From an uncultured Muribaculaceae bacterium (GTDB lineage: Bacteria; Bacteroidota; Bacteroidia; Bacteroidales; Muribaculaceae): a stretch of 27,740 nt of DNA. The notes below the pieces were generated by a model. The model made no database searches. It was given only the letters and a program-made list of their open reading frames with translations, and was not told the origin of the DNA. The first letter of the stretch is position 1. Each line of letters opens with the position of its first letter. The position numbers were made by a program, and so were the translations under genes. The stretch is taken from positions 398 to 28,137 of the forward strand of contig CAJUHM010000033.1 in NCBI GenBank assembly GCA_910586475.1. Reading direction: 5' to 3'. Below are positions 15,845 through 24,524 of the stretch, one piece after another.

Positions 15845-16561
15845 TCAGGCCTCTTTGCGACCGACGAGAGAAAGAAGCATGTAGAACACGATTGTCCATC
15901 CAAGGCCGCAGACGCCGTCGGTTATGACAAAGAGGATTGCCGCAAGAATCAGCATATAGCGGCGGAAGTTTTCCTGAAACGCAAAATTCTTGAATTTCAG
16001 CGAAAACATTCTGAGGCTGCTGACCATCATCAGCGACATCAGAATAATAACAGCTGCGACCGCAAAGTTGTTGAACGCTTCTGTCCGGTGGAGCCATCCG
16101 ACAAGACCGATCCAGAAAATCGCACATGCCGGAATCGGCAGGCCGATGAAAGAGGTCGTCTGACGCGTATCAATGTTGAATTTGGCCAGACGGAGAGCAC
16201 CCATGACGGGTATGAGCAGCGCAATGAATGCCCAGGGGGAAATCTCATAGGCCGACCCTGTATTGAAATAATTGATCGTGTTAAAGAGAATCAGCGACGG
16301 GGCCAGTCCGAAACTGACCAGATCGGAAAGGGAGTCAAGCTCTTTTCCGAGATCGGAATAGGCATGGAGAAGCCGCGCTGAAGCGCCGTCACAGAAATCG
16401 AAAACAGCCGCCAGTCCGATGAACACGAATGCCCACTGGTAGCCGAACAGCGGCCCGAATGAATCACTGTAGTGGAACGCAAAGATACAGGCGATCGCTC
16501 CTGAAATGAGGTTGAGCGAGGTGATCGTATTCGGTATGGAGTTGATTATGCGTCTGAGCAT
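15845..16561 (-). CDS. pssA: CDP-diacylglycerol-serine O-phosphatidyltransferase
   Basis: 238 residues, an integral membrane CDP-alcohol phosphatidyltransferase. The full signature D-x2-DG-x2-AR-x8-G-x3-D-x3-D is visible at about 55-80 (DFCDGASARLLHAYSDLGK then ELDSLSD). About six to seven hydrophobic segments follow the usual pattern. It condenses CDP-diacylglycerol with serine to phosphatidylserine, which the product of the adjacent psd decarboxylates to phosphatidylethanolamine. Only 2 bp separate psd and pssA, so they are co-transcribed and presumably co-translated. This is the type II (polytopic) enzyme rather than the E. coli peripheral type. Confidence 0.93.
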   Translation of the reverse strand: MLRRIINSIPNTITSLNLISGAIACIFAFHYSDSFGPLFGYQWAFVFIGLAAVFDFCDGASARLLHAYSDLGKELDSLSDLVSFGLAPSLILFNTINYFNTGSAYEISPWAFIALLIPVMGALRLAKFNIDTRQTTSFIGLPIPACAIFWIGLVGWLHRTEAFNNFAVAAVIILMSLMMVSSLRMFSLKFKNFAFQENFRRYMLILAAILFVITDGVCGLGWTIVFYMLLSLVGRKEA

Positions 16562-16563
16562 GG

Positions 16564-17244
16564 CTATCTGTTGTGTTTGGGGGCGAGACGGGCCACTTCA
16601 GTGATGCCTCCGATGGTCTTGTCGCCTATTTTCACGAAGATTTCAGTGTCGAGAGGGAGATATATGTCCACCCGCGAACCGAATTTGATGAAGCCCATGT
16701 GGCCTTCTATGTTGGCTTCCTCTCCGGGCTGTGCGTAAGTCACAATTCGCCGCGCAACGGCTCCGGCGATCTGTCGCACGAGAATCCGACGCCCGTCGTG
16801 GGTGCGGATAACGACTGTCGACCGTTCGTTTTCAGTGCTTGATTTCGGCAGATAGGCCGACAGGAACCGTCCGGCATGATGACGGACAAGTTCGACAACG
16901 CCGTCGACCGGAAACCAGTTGGCATGGACATTGAACACCGTCATGAACACCGACAGCTGAATGACATCGCATTTCAGCACCTCAGGTTCGTAGGTACGCT
17001 CGAGCGCCACCACTTTTCCGTCGACCGACGAAACGACAACTCTGTCGCGGTTGCCGGAAAATGATCTGCGTGGCGATCGAAAAAAGTTCAGCACAAGGAA
17101 ATAGAGAACCGCCGAGAGAGATGTAAATATGACAGGAATGGCCTCCGGGCGCATGAACAGCCACACCAAGCCATTGATCACAACCAATATACTTGCTAAG
17201 ATAATCAGAATATTGGTTCCCTCTCTATGTATTTTCACTCTCAT
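16564..17244 (-). CDS. psd: Phosphatidylserine decarboxylase proenzyme
   Basis: 226 residues, the short type II form. Two N-terminal membrane segments (about 11-30 and 36-54) precede the catalytic region with SSVDGKV (Asp75), FNVHANWFPVDG (about 104-115) and the self-cleavage site FGS at 188-190. Processing at G189/S190 would create the pyruvoyl group on the alpha chain. It converts phosphatidylserine to phosphatidylethanolamine, directly after pssA's reaction. An in-frame ATG 17 codons further upstream (17295) was rejected: the promoter box 17273-17280 lies inside that extension, and the family normally starts MRVKIHREG-like. Confidence 0.92.
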   Translation of the reverse strand: MRVKIHREGTNILIILASILVVINGLVWLFMRPEAIPVIFTSLSAVLYFLVLNFFRSPRRSFSGNRDRVVVSSVDGKVVALERTYEPEVLKCDVIQLSVFMTVFNVHANWFPVDGVVELVRHHAGRFLSAYLPKSSTENERSTVVIRTHDGRRILVRQIAGAVARRIVTYAQPGEEANIEGHMGFIKFGSRVDIYLPLDTEIFVKIGDKTIGGITEVARLAPKHNR

Positions 17245-17272
17245 CTTCGGATAGAAAACCTCTAAGTTTATG

Positions 17273-17280
17273 CAAAAATA
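17273..17280 (-). promoter_or_regulatory. psd-pssA promoter (-7 box)
   Basis: Minus-strand TATTTTTG matches TAnnTTTG; the predicted leader is about 23 bases. No TTTG is found 19 bp upstream. That position is occupied by one arm of the perfect inverted repeat 17291-17323. Confidence 0.6.
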
Positions 17281-17290
17281 CAAGATTTTT

Positions 17291-17323
17291 TTCAATTCGC
17301 GGCTATTTCAACCGCGAATTGAA
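17291..17323. repeat. Perfect 12-bp inverted repeat between glgB and psd
   Basis: TTCAATTCGCGG (17291-17302), a 9-base spacer, CCGCGAATTGAA (17312-17323). As RNA it would form a strong hairpin 31 bases after the glgB stop, so it may end glgB transcripts. On the minus strand, however, it is followed by an A-run, not a T-run. It also spans the -15 to -45 region of the psd promoter, where an operator would lie. Which role applies cannot be decided from sequence. Confidence 0.8.
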
Positions 17324-17353
17324 CGATTTTTGCGCCAAAACAGGTCTTATTTT

Positions 17354-19483
17354 CTACTTTTTTACAGAAGTTTTCCGCGTCTTGCCGGAGCCGGACTCCG
17401 GTGAGGACGCCGCTGAGGCCTTTCTCGCAGCTGTTTTTCGGGGCTTACGCTCCGGAATCCGGCGCAGAACCTGAGCCGAACGGGCCGGCAGATAGAGGCG
17501 TAGCCATTCGACGCCGTGAGGAGCATAGAGCGGATCGCTGAGCGTCAGATGGTCCACCTCGACAGCCACATTGCCGTAGCCGCCGAACGCGGGATCGTCA
17601 GTCGTCAGGACTACCTCATATTTTCCGGGCTGGGCAAGAATGCCATAATCGGCAAACGATTTCATCGGATTGAAATTAAACACAAACACGAGATCTCCAC
17701 GGCTGTAGGCCAGAATCTGGTCGTCGTCTTTCTCCCATAGCTTCCGGACCGGCAGAGACTGGAAATTATAGACATTCGAGATCAGGCTGATCATCGAATT
17801 GTCGAACGCATTGAGCAATCTGTATTTAAGATCATCGCGATCGACGAGACTCCACTGACGGCGGGCATACTTATAGCTCCACCCGTTGCCTTCGCGCGGA
17901 AAGTCGATCCATTCGGGATGTCCGAATTCATTGCCCATGAAGTTGAGATAGCCGCCGTTTATGGTCGAAGCTGTCACAAGACGTATCATTTTATGGAGGG
18001 CCATGCCGCGACCTACTGTCATATCATTGTCATCGAGACTCATATGCCAGTACATCTTTTCGTCGATCAGACGGAAAATGACGGTTTTGTCGCCGACAAG
18101 CGCCTGATCGTGGCTTTCGACATAGGAAATTGTCTTTTCGTCTGAACGGCGGTTGGTCAACTCCCAGAAAATCGAGGTCGGATGCCAGTCCTCATCCTTT
18201 TTCTCTTTGAGAGTCTTGATCCAGTAGTCGGGAATACCCATTGCCATACGGTAGTCGAAGCCGATTCCGCCATCCTTGACAGGCACTGCGAGACCCGGCA
18301 TGCCGCTCATCTCTTCGGCAATAGTGATAGCATGTGGGTTAACGGTATGGATCAGCATATTGGCCAGCGAGAGATAGGTGATTGCAGACGTGTCTTCATT
18401 TCCGTCATAGTAGTCATCGTAGCCGTTAAAGGCCTGACCGAGGCCGTGACTATAGTAGAGCATTGAGGTGACGCCGTCGAAACGGAAACCGTCGAAACGG
18501 AACTCTTCAAGCCAGTATTTGCAATTGGACAGCAGAAAATGGAGCACTTCGTTCTTCCCATAGTCGAAACAGAGCGAATCCCAGGCCGGATGCTCTCGGC
18601 GTCCGTCGCCATAGAAATACTGGTTGTAGCTACCGTCGAGACGTCCGAGGCCCTCGGCTTCGTTCTTGACAGCGTGGGAATGCACGATATCCATAATAAC
18701 AGCGATGCCGAGCGCATGCGCCTCATCAACAAGATGTTTCAACTCCTCAGCAGTGCCGAAACGCGACGAAGGGGCAAATAAATTCGAAACATGATAGCCG
18801 AACGACCCATAGTAGGGGTGTTCCTGGATGGCCATGATCTGAATCGCATTGTATCCGTCGGCGGCAATGCGCGGAAGCACATTTTCGCGAAATTCATCGT
18901 ATGTTCCGACGCCTTCACGGTCCTGCGCCATTCCGATGTGGCATTCATAGATCAACAGGGGCTTCACATCGGGCTTGAAATTCTCGACACGCCACTGATA
19001 AGGCTTTTCAGGAGCCCAGACCTGCGCGGAGAAGAGATGAGTCGTCGGATCTTGCACAACTCGGGTCGCGTAGGCGGGAATGCGCTCACCTTCGCCGCCA
19101 GGCCATTTCACAACCATCTTATAGTGGTCGCCATGATGGATTGCCGTGGCAGGCAGCTTCACCTCCCACACTCCTGAACCGGGAAGACGGTAAAGCTCAT
19201 AGCGAGCCATTGAGTGCCAGTCGGAGAAGTCCCCGATAAGGGTTATTGATGTGGCGTTGGGCGCCCATTCGCGGAACACCCACGAACCGTCGGCCTGACG
19301 GTGGAGCCCGAAATAATTGTGGGCGTTAGCAAACTCGCTGAGCTGACCTTTGGTGCCGGCGAGCTCTTTCAGTTTGCGGCGCACATCTTCGTGACGGCCC
19401 ACGATGGCGTCAGCGTAAGGTTCAAGCCAGGGATCATTCTTTATCAAGGGGAGACGTGAGGAAGACTTCTTTGTTTTGGCCAT
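17354..19483 (-). CDS. glgB: 1,4-alpha-glucan branching enzyme, GH13 eukaryote-like type, with basic tail
   Basis: 709 residues. An N-terminal CBM48 (about 55-165) is followed by a GH13 catalytic barrel (about 175-545) and a C-terminal beta domain. Catalytic residues: nucleophile D336 (FRFDGFRFDGV), acid/base E390 (ITIAEEMSG) and D459 (VESHDQ). EHPYYGSFGYHVSNLF, with its tyrosine/serine pattern, places it in the GH13_8 branch shared with eukaryotic enzymes. It makes alpha-1,6 branches in glycogen. The last ~33 residues (after RRIPERK) are a Lys/Ala/Ser-rich tail unlike the rest. The start is the ATG at 19483 (MAKTKKSSS): an upstream in-frame ATG at 19576 would lie before the promoter. No other glycogen gene is adjacent. 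Confidence 0.93.
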   Translation of the reverse strand: MAKTKKSSSRLPLIKNDPWLEPYADAIVGRHEDVRRKLKELAGTKGQLSEFANAHNYFGLHRQADGSWVFREWAPNATSITLIGDFSDWHSMARYELYRLPGSGVWEVKLPATAIHHGDHYKMVVKWPGGEGERIPAYATRVVQDPTTHLFSAQVWAPEKPYQWRVENFKPDVKPLLIYECHIGMAQDREGVGTYDEFRENVLPRIAADGYNAIQIMAIQEHPYYGSFGYHVSNLFAPSSRFGTAEELKHLVDEAHALGIAVIMDIVHSHAVKNEAEGLGRLDGSYNQYFYGDGRREHPAWDSLCFDYGKNEVLHFLLSNCKYWLEEFRFDGFRFDGVTSMLYYSHGLGQAFNGYDDYYDGNEDTSAITYLSLANMLIHTVNPHAITIAEEMSGMPGLAVPVKDGGIGFDYRMAMGIPDYWIKTLKEKKDEDWHPTSIFWELTNRRSDEKTISYVESHDQALVGDKTVIFRLIDEKMYWHMSLDDNDMTVGRGMALHKMIRLVTASTINGGYLNFMGNEFGHPEWIDFPREGNGWSYKYARRQWSLVDRDDLKYRLLNAFDNSMISLISNVYNFQSLPVRKLWEKDDDQILAYSRGDLVFVFNFNPMKSFADYGILAQPGKYEVVLTTDDPAFGGYGNVAVEVDHLTLSDPLYAPHGVEWLRLYLPARSAQVLRRIPERKPRKTAARKASAASSPESGSGKTRKTSVKK

Positions 19484-19545
19484 GGTTTCGAAATGTTTGT
19501 TAGAGGAGAATTGGTTAAGTTGGAATGAAACAGTCGTTTCGTTCG

Positions 19546-19576
19546 CAAACTTAATAAAAAACATTCGGGTTGCCAA
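19546..19576 (-). promoter_or_regulatory. glgB promoter
   Basis: Minus-strand TAAGTTTG (19546-19553) with a TTG(G) 20 bp upstream (19573-19576). The predicted leader is about 57 bases. It lies in the gap to metH (19484-19618), in which I see no strong terminator for metH, only a weak CCT/AGG hairpin. Confidence 0.65.
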
Positions 19577-19618
19577 CGATTAGCAGTTAAAATCCTCTCT
19601 TTAGGCCAATAAAAAATG

Positions 19619-22600
19619 TTATGCGAGATTCCTGATCAGAATCCGGCGCATCCGGTCAGTCTTTGTTCCGCGGCGTGAGGCGTAGTCGGCAAGCTGGTCT
19701 TCGGCAATCTGTCCGACCATGAAATACCGTGCGTCGGGATTGGCTATGTACAGTCCGGTGACTGTCGAAGCCGGCGTCATGGCCCCGTTTTCCGTCATCG
19801 TGATTCCGAGACGCTCGAGCGGCAACAGCCTGCATAGCTCAAGATTGAGAGTCTGGTCGGGAAGCATCGGATAGCCCATTGCGGGACGGATGCCCCGATA
19901 TGCGCCGCCGAAAATCTCACGCGGCGTCAACGATTCGTTCGGAGAGTATCCCCAGATATCGCGGCGTACAAGCCAGTGGAGATACTCCGAGGCAGCCTCG
20001 GCAAAGCGGTCGGCAAGCGTGCGAGTCAGTATGTTCCTATATGGGTCGTCGGCCGCCTCACTGATGGCGCGGCGCAGGACGCTGCCGGTTGTCACGGCAA
20101 AAACACCGACATGATCACCTTCGGCGGCAACGTAATCGGCCACGGAAAGACAATGACCGCTTTCGCCAGGATGCTGCTGACGCAACACTGGGACAGTCGC
20201 CGGACCGACCGTAAGCGTATCGTCCGTAGCTGAAGCCGGATAGATTGCAACAGCACCCGAAACCACCGGACCGCCATCACTCTTCAGAGCTGCGATCAAC
20301 TCAAGCGCGTCGTCATAGAGCCGCAGTGCCTCGCGGGCTTTCTCCGGACTCCCGCCATGACGGAGCGCCCATTCCTCCCGACAGGTCCGGTCTGAACAGT
20401 GGGGCGCATCGCAATCGAGTTTCCACGCATGGAAAAACGGACGCCAGTTGATCAGACCGACAACGTCGTCGACCGGCAGCGACTCGAGAATCCGCACCTC
20501 AGAGACCCTCGGAACCGGAGCGGGCGTCGGTTTGGCTTTACGACGCCCGGTGGCCTCTTCGAGAGAAAGCAGCGAAGGCCGGCTGTGAGCCGCGACAATC
20601 GCAGAATAGTCCTCGCGCAGTTTTTCGACAAATTCGCCTCGCTGGGAATCGCTGAGCAGACGCGAAGCGATCAGCGGTGTCTGAGCGGCATCCGTGGCAT
20701 GCACGACCACAGAATCTGTCACCGGCGCAATTTTCAACGCCGTATGGATCTTCGACGTCGTGGCTCCACCGACAATAATCGGAATGTCGAGTCCGGCCCG
20801 GGAAAGAGCGTCGGCCACATTGACCATTTCGCCAAGCGACGGAGTGATAAGCCCTGAAAGACAGATGACATCCGGCTTCTCGCTCCGTGCCTGCTCCACA
20901 ATAGTCTCGGCCGGAACCATCACTCCGAGATCAACAACCTCAAAGTTGTTGCATTCGAGCACGATGCTGACAATATTTTTTCCGATGTCATGGACATCTC
21001 CTTTGACTGTCGCAAACAGAACTTTGCCGGTGCAGGCCGCGCGGTTGCCACTGCTCTGAGCCTCGATTTCCGGCCGAAGGATCTCGACTGCCCTCTTCAT
21101 CGCACGGGAAGCCTTGACCACCTGCGGCAGAAACATCTTCCCTTCACCGAATCGTCGGCCGACCTCCTCGATACCCGCCATCAGCGGACCTTCGACTATA
21201 CCGACAGCTTTTGCTCCGCCGCCGAGAGCTTCGGCGATATCTGCGTCAAGATGATCACACACGCCTCTGATCACAGCGTCAGTCAGTCGTCGGTCAACAG
21301 GGATCTGACTCCGGTCGGCCGAATCCGACGCGTCAGCCGTCACCGCACTGAGACTCTCCATCGCATAGTTGCCAAGAGAACCGGCCGCATCATTGTCGCC
21401 ACGGATAATGAGATCCTCGATCATTGTCCGCAGATCGGCCGGAATATCGTCATAGACGACTGACGAATTCGGATTTACAATCGCCATATCCAGTCCCGCG
21501 CGCGACGCATGGTAGAGAAAAACAGCATGCATTGCCTCGCGCAACGGATTGTTGCCGCGAAACGAGAATGAGAGATTGCTCACTCCCCCGCTGACTTTCG
21601 CACCGGGCAGATTAGTCTTGATCCATGACGTCGCCCGGATGAAATCGCGCCCATAGAAATCATGTTCGGGAATGCCGGTCGCGACTGCCATTATATTGGG
21701 ATCAAAGATGATATCCGACGGCGCCACGCCGACCTCCTGAGTCAGCAGCCGGTAGGCCCGCCCGCATATCTCTATCTTCCGCTCATAAGTGTCGGCCTGA
21801 CCCTTTTCGTCGAAAGCCATAACGACCATTGTGGCCCCGAAATCCTTTATTTCCTTCGCCTTGCGCAGAAATTCCGCTTCCCCCTCTTTGAGCGAGATCG
21901 AATTGACCACTCCTTTTCCCTGCAGACATCTGAGCCCCGCCGAAACGACAGCCCAGTCCGAAGAGTCAATGACGACCGGTACTCTCGCCACATCAGGATC
22001 AGATGCTATGAGATTCAGGAAATGAGTCATCTCGGCCGGAGCGTCAAGCAAAGCGTCGTCCATGTTGACGTCGACCATCATCGCTCCGCTTTCGACCTGG
22101 GCAGCAGCGATCGATGCCGCCTCTTCATAGGACTTCCCCTTTATCAGACGCAGAAACTTACGGGAACCTGCCACATTGCATCGCTCGCCGATGTTGACAA
22201 AATTGTTTTCAGGCGTGACTGACGTCACCTCAAGTCCGGACAGTCTCAGAACTCCACTACGAGTCAACGGCTTGCGGGGCTCCGCTCCGTAAGCGAGTTC
22301 CGCAACGAGGCGGATATGTTCGGGAGTCGTTCCGCAGCAGCCGCCGATGACATTGACCATTCCCCGTGAAAGATACGGCTCTACAGCATCAGCAAATTCC
22401 ACTGCCGTCTCGCGATACTGCCCAAGCGCATCGGGTAGCCCGGCATTCGGATGACAGCTGACCGGAAACGGAGACATGGAATGCAGCGTCTCTAAATAAG
22501 GCCCCATGTCACGTGCTCCCATCGAACAGTTGAGACCAAGGCTCACGACATTCTCAAAACCCTCGATCGAGACAAGAAGCGCCTCAAGCGACTGGCCAGA

Positions 22601-23257
22601 AAGAATACGGCCGCTGCGATCAGACACTGTGACGGAAACCATCACCGGAATCTGCCGGCCAATGCTCCGTGAGACATCCCGTGCCGCCATAAGCGCGCTT
22701 TTCAGATTAAGCGTGTCAAAAACCGTCTCAGCAAGAATCAGATCCGAGCCGCCATCGACCAGCGCGGCAATTTGCTCGCGATAGGCCCGGCGCAGATCAT
22801 CGAACGTTATGTTTCGCATCGCAGGATCTTCGACCTGCGGGCTCATCGAGGCCGAACGGTTTGTCGGTCCGACCGAGCCTGCCACCCAGATCCGGCGACC
22901 GAGAAGTGCCGACATCTCATCAGCAACTTTCCTTGCGACAGCTGCCGCCCCGCGGTTAATCTCTCCGACGTAAGCCTCAAGCCCATAGTCGGACTGGGAA
23001 ACAGCATTGGCATTAAACGAATTTGTCGATATGATATCGGCCCCCGCAAGAACATATTCCCTGTGGATGCACGCAATCGCATCGGGGCTTGTCAGCGACA
23101 GTATGTCGTTGTTGCCTCTCAGATCACAGTTCCAGTCGCGGAAACGTTCGCTTCTGAAGTCCCGCTCCGTCAGATCAAGACGTTGGATCATTGTCCCCAT
23201 CCCGCCATCAAGCACAAGGACTCTATCAAGTACTGACTGCTGAAAATCTTTGCTCAT
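19619..23257 (-). CDS. metH: Cobalamin-dependent methionine synthase
   Basis: 1212 residues with all four modules. Homocysteine-binding domain (about 5-320): zinc ligands C244 (GLNCSMG), C307 and C308 (GGCCGTTPEH). Pterin-binding domain (about 350-610): NIGERCNVAGSRKF, DVNMDD. B12-binding domain (about 640-885): GDVHDIGKN with cobalt ligand H756, and SGLITPSLGEM. C-terminal SAM-dependent reactivation domain (about 920-1205): RPAMGYPMLPD. It transfers methyl from 5-methyl-THF to homocysteine via cobalamin. It starts 6 bp after metF and so is co-transcribed with the enzyme that supplies its methyl donor. B12 must be imported or made elsewhere; I see no cobalamin riboswitch. Confidence 0.96.
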   Translation of the reverse strand: MSKDFQQSVLDRVLVLDGGMGTMIQRLDLTERDFRSERFRDWNCDLRGNNDILSLTSPDAIACIHREYVLAGADIISTNSFNANAVSQSDYGLEAYVGEINRGAAAVARKVADEMSALLGRRIWVAGSVGPTNRSASMSPQVEDPAMRNITFDDLRRAYREQIAALVDGGSDLILAETVFDTLNLKSALMAARDVSRSIGRQIPVMVSVTVSDRSGRILSGQSLEALLVSIEGFENVVSLGLNCSMGARDMGPYLETLHSMSPFPVSCHPNAGLPDALGQYRETAVEFADAVEPYLSRGMVNVIGGCCGTTPEHIRLVAELAYGAEPRKPLTRSGVLRLSGLEVTSVTPENNFVNIGERCNVAGSRKFLRLIKGKSYEEAASIAAAQVESGAMMVDVNMDDALLDAPAEMTHFLNLIASDPDVARVPVVIDSSDWAVVSAGLRCLQGKGVVNSISLKEGEAEFLRKAKEIKDFGATMVVMAFDEKGQADTYERKIEICGRAYRLLTQEVGVAPSDIIFDPNIMAVATGIPEHDFYGRDFIRATSWIKTNLPGAKVSGGVSNLSFSFRGNNPLREAMHAVFLYHASRAGLDMAIVNPNSSVVYDDIPADLRTMIEDLIIRGDNDAAGSLGNYAMESLSAVTADASDSADRSQIPVDRRLTDAVIRGVCDHLDADIAEALGGGAKAVGIVEGPLMAGIEEVGRRFGEGKMFLPQVVKASRAMKRAVEILRPEIEAQSSGNRAACTGKVLFATVKGDVHDIGKNIVSIVLECNNFEVVDLGVMVPAETIVEQARSEKPDVICLSGLITPSLGEMVNVADALSRAGLDIPIIVGGATTSKIHTALKIAPVTDSVVVHATDAAQTPLIASRLLSDSQRGEFVEKLREDYSAIVAAHSRPSLLSLEEATGRRKAKPTPAPVPRVSEVRILESLPVDDVVGLINWRPFFHAWKLDCDAPHCSDRTCREEWALRHGGSPEKAREALRLYDDALELIAALKSDGGPVVSGAVAIYPASATDDTLTVGPATVPVLRQQHPGESGHCLSVADYVAAEGDHVGVFAVTTGSVLRRAISEAADDPYRNILTRTLADRFAEAASEYLHWLVRRDIWGYSPNESLTPREIFGGAYRGIRPAMGYPMLPDQTLNLELCRLLPLERLGITMTENGAMTPASTVTGLYIANPDARYFMVGQIAEDQLADYASRRGTKTDRMRRILIRNLA

Positions 23258-23263
23258 CCCTGA

Positions 23264-24217
23264 TCAGAATATTTGAGATGCAACTTCTCTGACACTCTCA
23301 GCCGCATGGATCGTATAGAAATGAACCCCCGGGACTCCACGCGCAATCAGTTCGCGGCACTGAGCGACACTCCACTCGACTCCGATGCGGCGCACTTCTT
23401 CATCATCCTTCGCCTTACGCAACTCCGAAGCAAGAGCTTCGGGAATCTCCGAACGGAAAATTTTCGGTAGAACAGACAGATGCGACGCACGTGTAATCGG
23501 CTTTATCCCCGGAATAATAGGCACCGTTATACCCTCCTGACGGCAACGGTCGACAAATTCAAAAAACTTCGAATTGTCAAAAAACATCTGCGTAATAAGA
23601 TAGTCCGCCCCGTTGGCAACTTTCTGTTTGAGGAAACTGATGTCCGAAGTCATATTGGGGGCCTCCTCATGTTTCTCCGGATAGCAGGCCATTCCGTAGC
23701 TGAAAGGCGTCTCGATCCCCTCGATCGCAGTGCCATACAGACCGCGGCCGGAGTTGAACTCATTGATCTGATTCTGAAGGTCAAGGGCATAGTCATTATA
23801 GTCATCCCCATTGTGGCCAAAACGGTCGAAAGGCTTGTCATCGCCCCGAACGACAAAAAGATTCGTTATCTCAAGAAAATTCAGGTCCAAAAGGGCATAT
23901 TCCGTCTCTTCACGGGTAAACCCCTTGCATATGATATGAGGCACAGGCGTGATTCCGTAGCGATATTTCAGCGCGGCGGCCACAGCCACCGTGCCGGGAC
24001 GCCGCCGGATGCTCACCTTACGGTGCGACCCATCGGGCTGAGGCTGATAGATGCTCTCACTATGGTGCGATGTGATATTAATGAACTTAGGATCAAATTC
24101 CCGCAGGCGGTCAACTATGTCATACACCCGATTAATACTGTTTCCCTTCACGGGAGGGAGAATCTCGATTGAAAAAAGTGGCCTGTCCGTATTACGGATA
24201 ATATCGATAACTTTCAT
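23264..24217 (-). CDS. metF: 5,10-methylenetetrahydrofolate reductase
   Basis: 317 residues, normal for bacterial MetF, a TIM-barrel flavoprotein. Landmarks: catalytic Glu18 in FSIEILPP, HIICKG (about 94-99), the FAD-binding VVRGD with Asp126, and GADYLITQMFFD (about 203-214). It reduces methylene-THF to methyl-THF, the substrate of the MetH encoded 6 bp downstream. The start at 24217 gives MKVIDIIRN and fits a leader of about 105 bases from the promoter. First gene of the metF-metH operon, divergent from the tRNA-Leu gene. Confidence 0.96.
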   Translation of the reverse strand: MKVIDIIRNTDRPLFSIEILPPVKGNSINRVYDIVDRLREFDPKFINITSHHSESIYQPQPDGSHRKVSIRRRPGTVAVAAALKYRYGITPVPHIICKGFTREETEYALLDLNFLEITNLFVVRGDDKPFDRFGHNGDDYNDYALDLQNQINEFNSGRGLYGTAIEGIETPFSYGMACYPEKHEEAPNMTSDISFLKQKVANGADYLITQMFFDNSKFFEFVDRCRQEGITVPIIPGIKPITRASHLSVLPKIFRSEIPEALASELRKAKDDEEVRRIGVEWSVAQCRELIARGVPGVHFYTIHAAESVREVASQIF

Positions 24218-24260
24218 AAGCTAACCATTGAGAATATGATCAGAAATTAGTGTGATGAAA

Positions 24261-24317
24261 CGGCCCGCAACGTACTATATGTAACCATGATGACTGCCGA
24301 AGCTCAGCGTTGCGCCG
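24261..24317 (-). promoter_or_regulatory. Leader hairpin of metF-metH mRNA
   Basis: On the minus strand CGGC-GCAACG (24317-24308) can pair with CGTTGC-GG-GCCG (24272-24261), ten pairs with a two-base bulge. This encloses about 35 bases that include a small GC-TTCG-GC hairpin. The structure begins about 7 bases into the predicted transcript and ends about 45 bases before the metF ATG. It does not match SAM-I, SAM-II or cobalamin riboswitch sequences as I know them, so it is only a candidate regulatory leader. Confidence 0.45.
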
Positions 24318-24329
24318 TGTGTCAAAGAT

Positions 24330-24360
24330 CAAAATTACAACAACATTCCGTCCTGACAAA
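24330..24360 (-). promoter_or_regulatory. metF-metH promoter
   Basis: Minus-strand TTTG (24357-24360), exactly 19 bp, TAATTTTG (24330-24337). The predicted start is near 24324, giving a leader of about 105 bases. Confidence 0.8.
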
Positions 24361-24397
24361 ATTTACGGCCAAATTTCAGGCAAAAAAACCTCCGCAC

Positions 24398-24428
24398 TTG
24401 CTTAAGTGGGAAAGAATAATTATCTTTG
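24398..24428 (+). promoter_or_regulatory. tRNA-Leu promoter
   Basis: TTG (24398-24400), 20 bp, TATCTTTG (24421-24428), 11 bases before the mature tRNA. A small inverted repeat (CACTT-GCTT-AAGTG, 24396-24409) covers the -33 element. Confidence 0.7.
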
Positions 24429-24439
24429 CAACTGAAAAT

Positions 24440-24521
24440 GCCCGGATGGCGGAATCGGTAGACGCGTTGGTCTCAAACACCAATGGAGCAATCCGTGCCG
24501 GTTCGATCCCGGCTCCGGGTA
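24440..24521 (+). tRNA. tRNA-Leu, anticodon CAA
   Basis: Class II tRNA. The acceptor stem GCCCGGA pairs with TCCGGGT (G-T first pair), with discriminator A at 24521. The anticodon stem TTGGT/ACCAA closes the loop CTCAAAC, giving anticodon CAA (reads TTG). The long variable arm is GGA-GCAA-TCC. The T arm is GCCGG-TTCGATC-CCGGC. CCA is not encoded. An open reading frame through it on the plus strand is spurious. Confidence 0.96.
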
Positions 24522-24524
24522 CTG

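Noticed and set aside
19484..19576. 31-residue N-terminal extension of glgB
   Set aside because: It contains the glgB promoter itself.
23480..24172. 230-codon open frame on the plus strand
   Set aside because: Antisense to metF; no domain, no promoter.
24218..24330. Known SAM or cobalamin riboswitch before metF
   Set aside because: I see neither the conserved SAM-I/SAM-II core nor a B12 box; only a generic hairpin.
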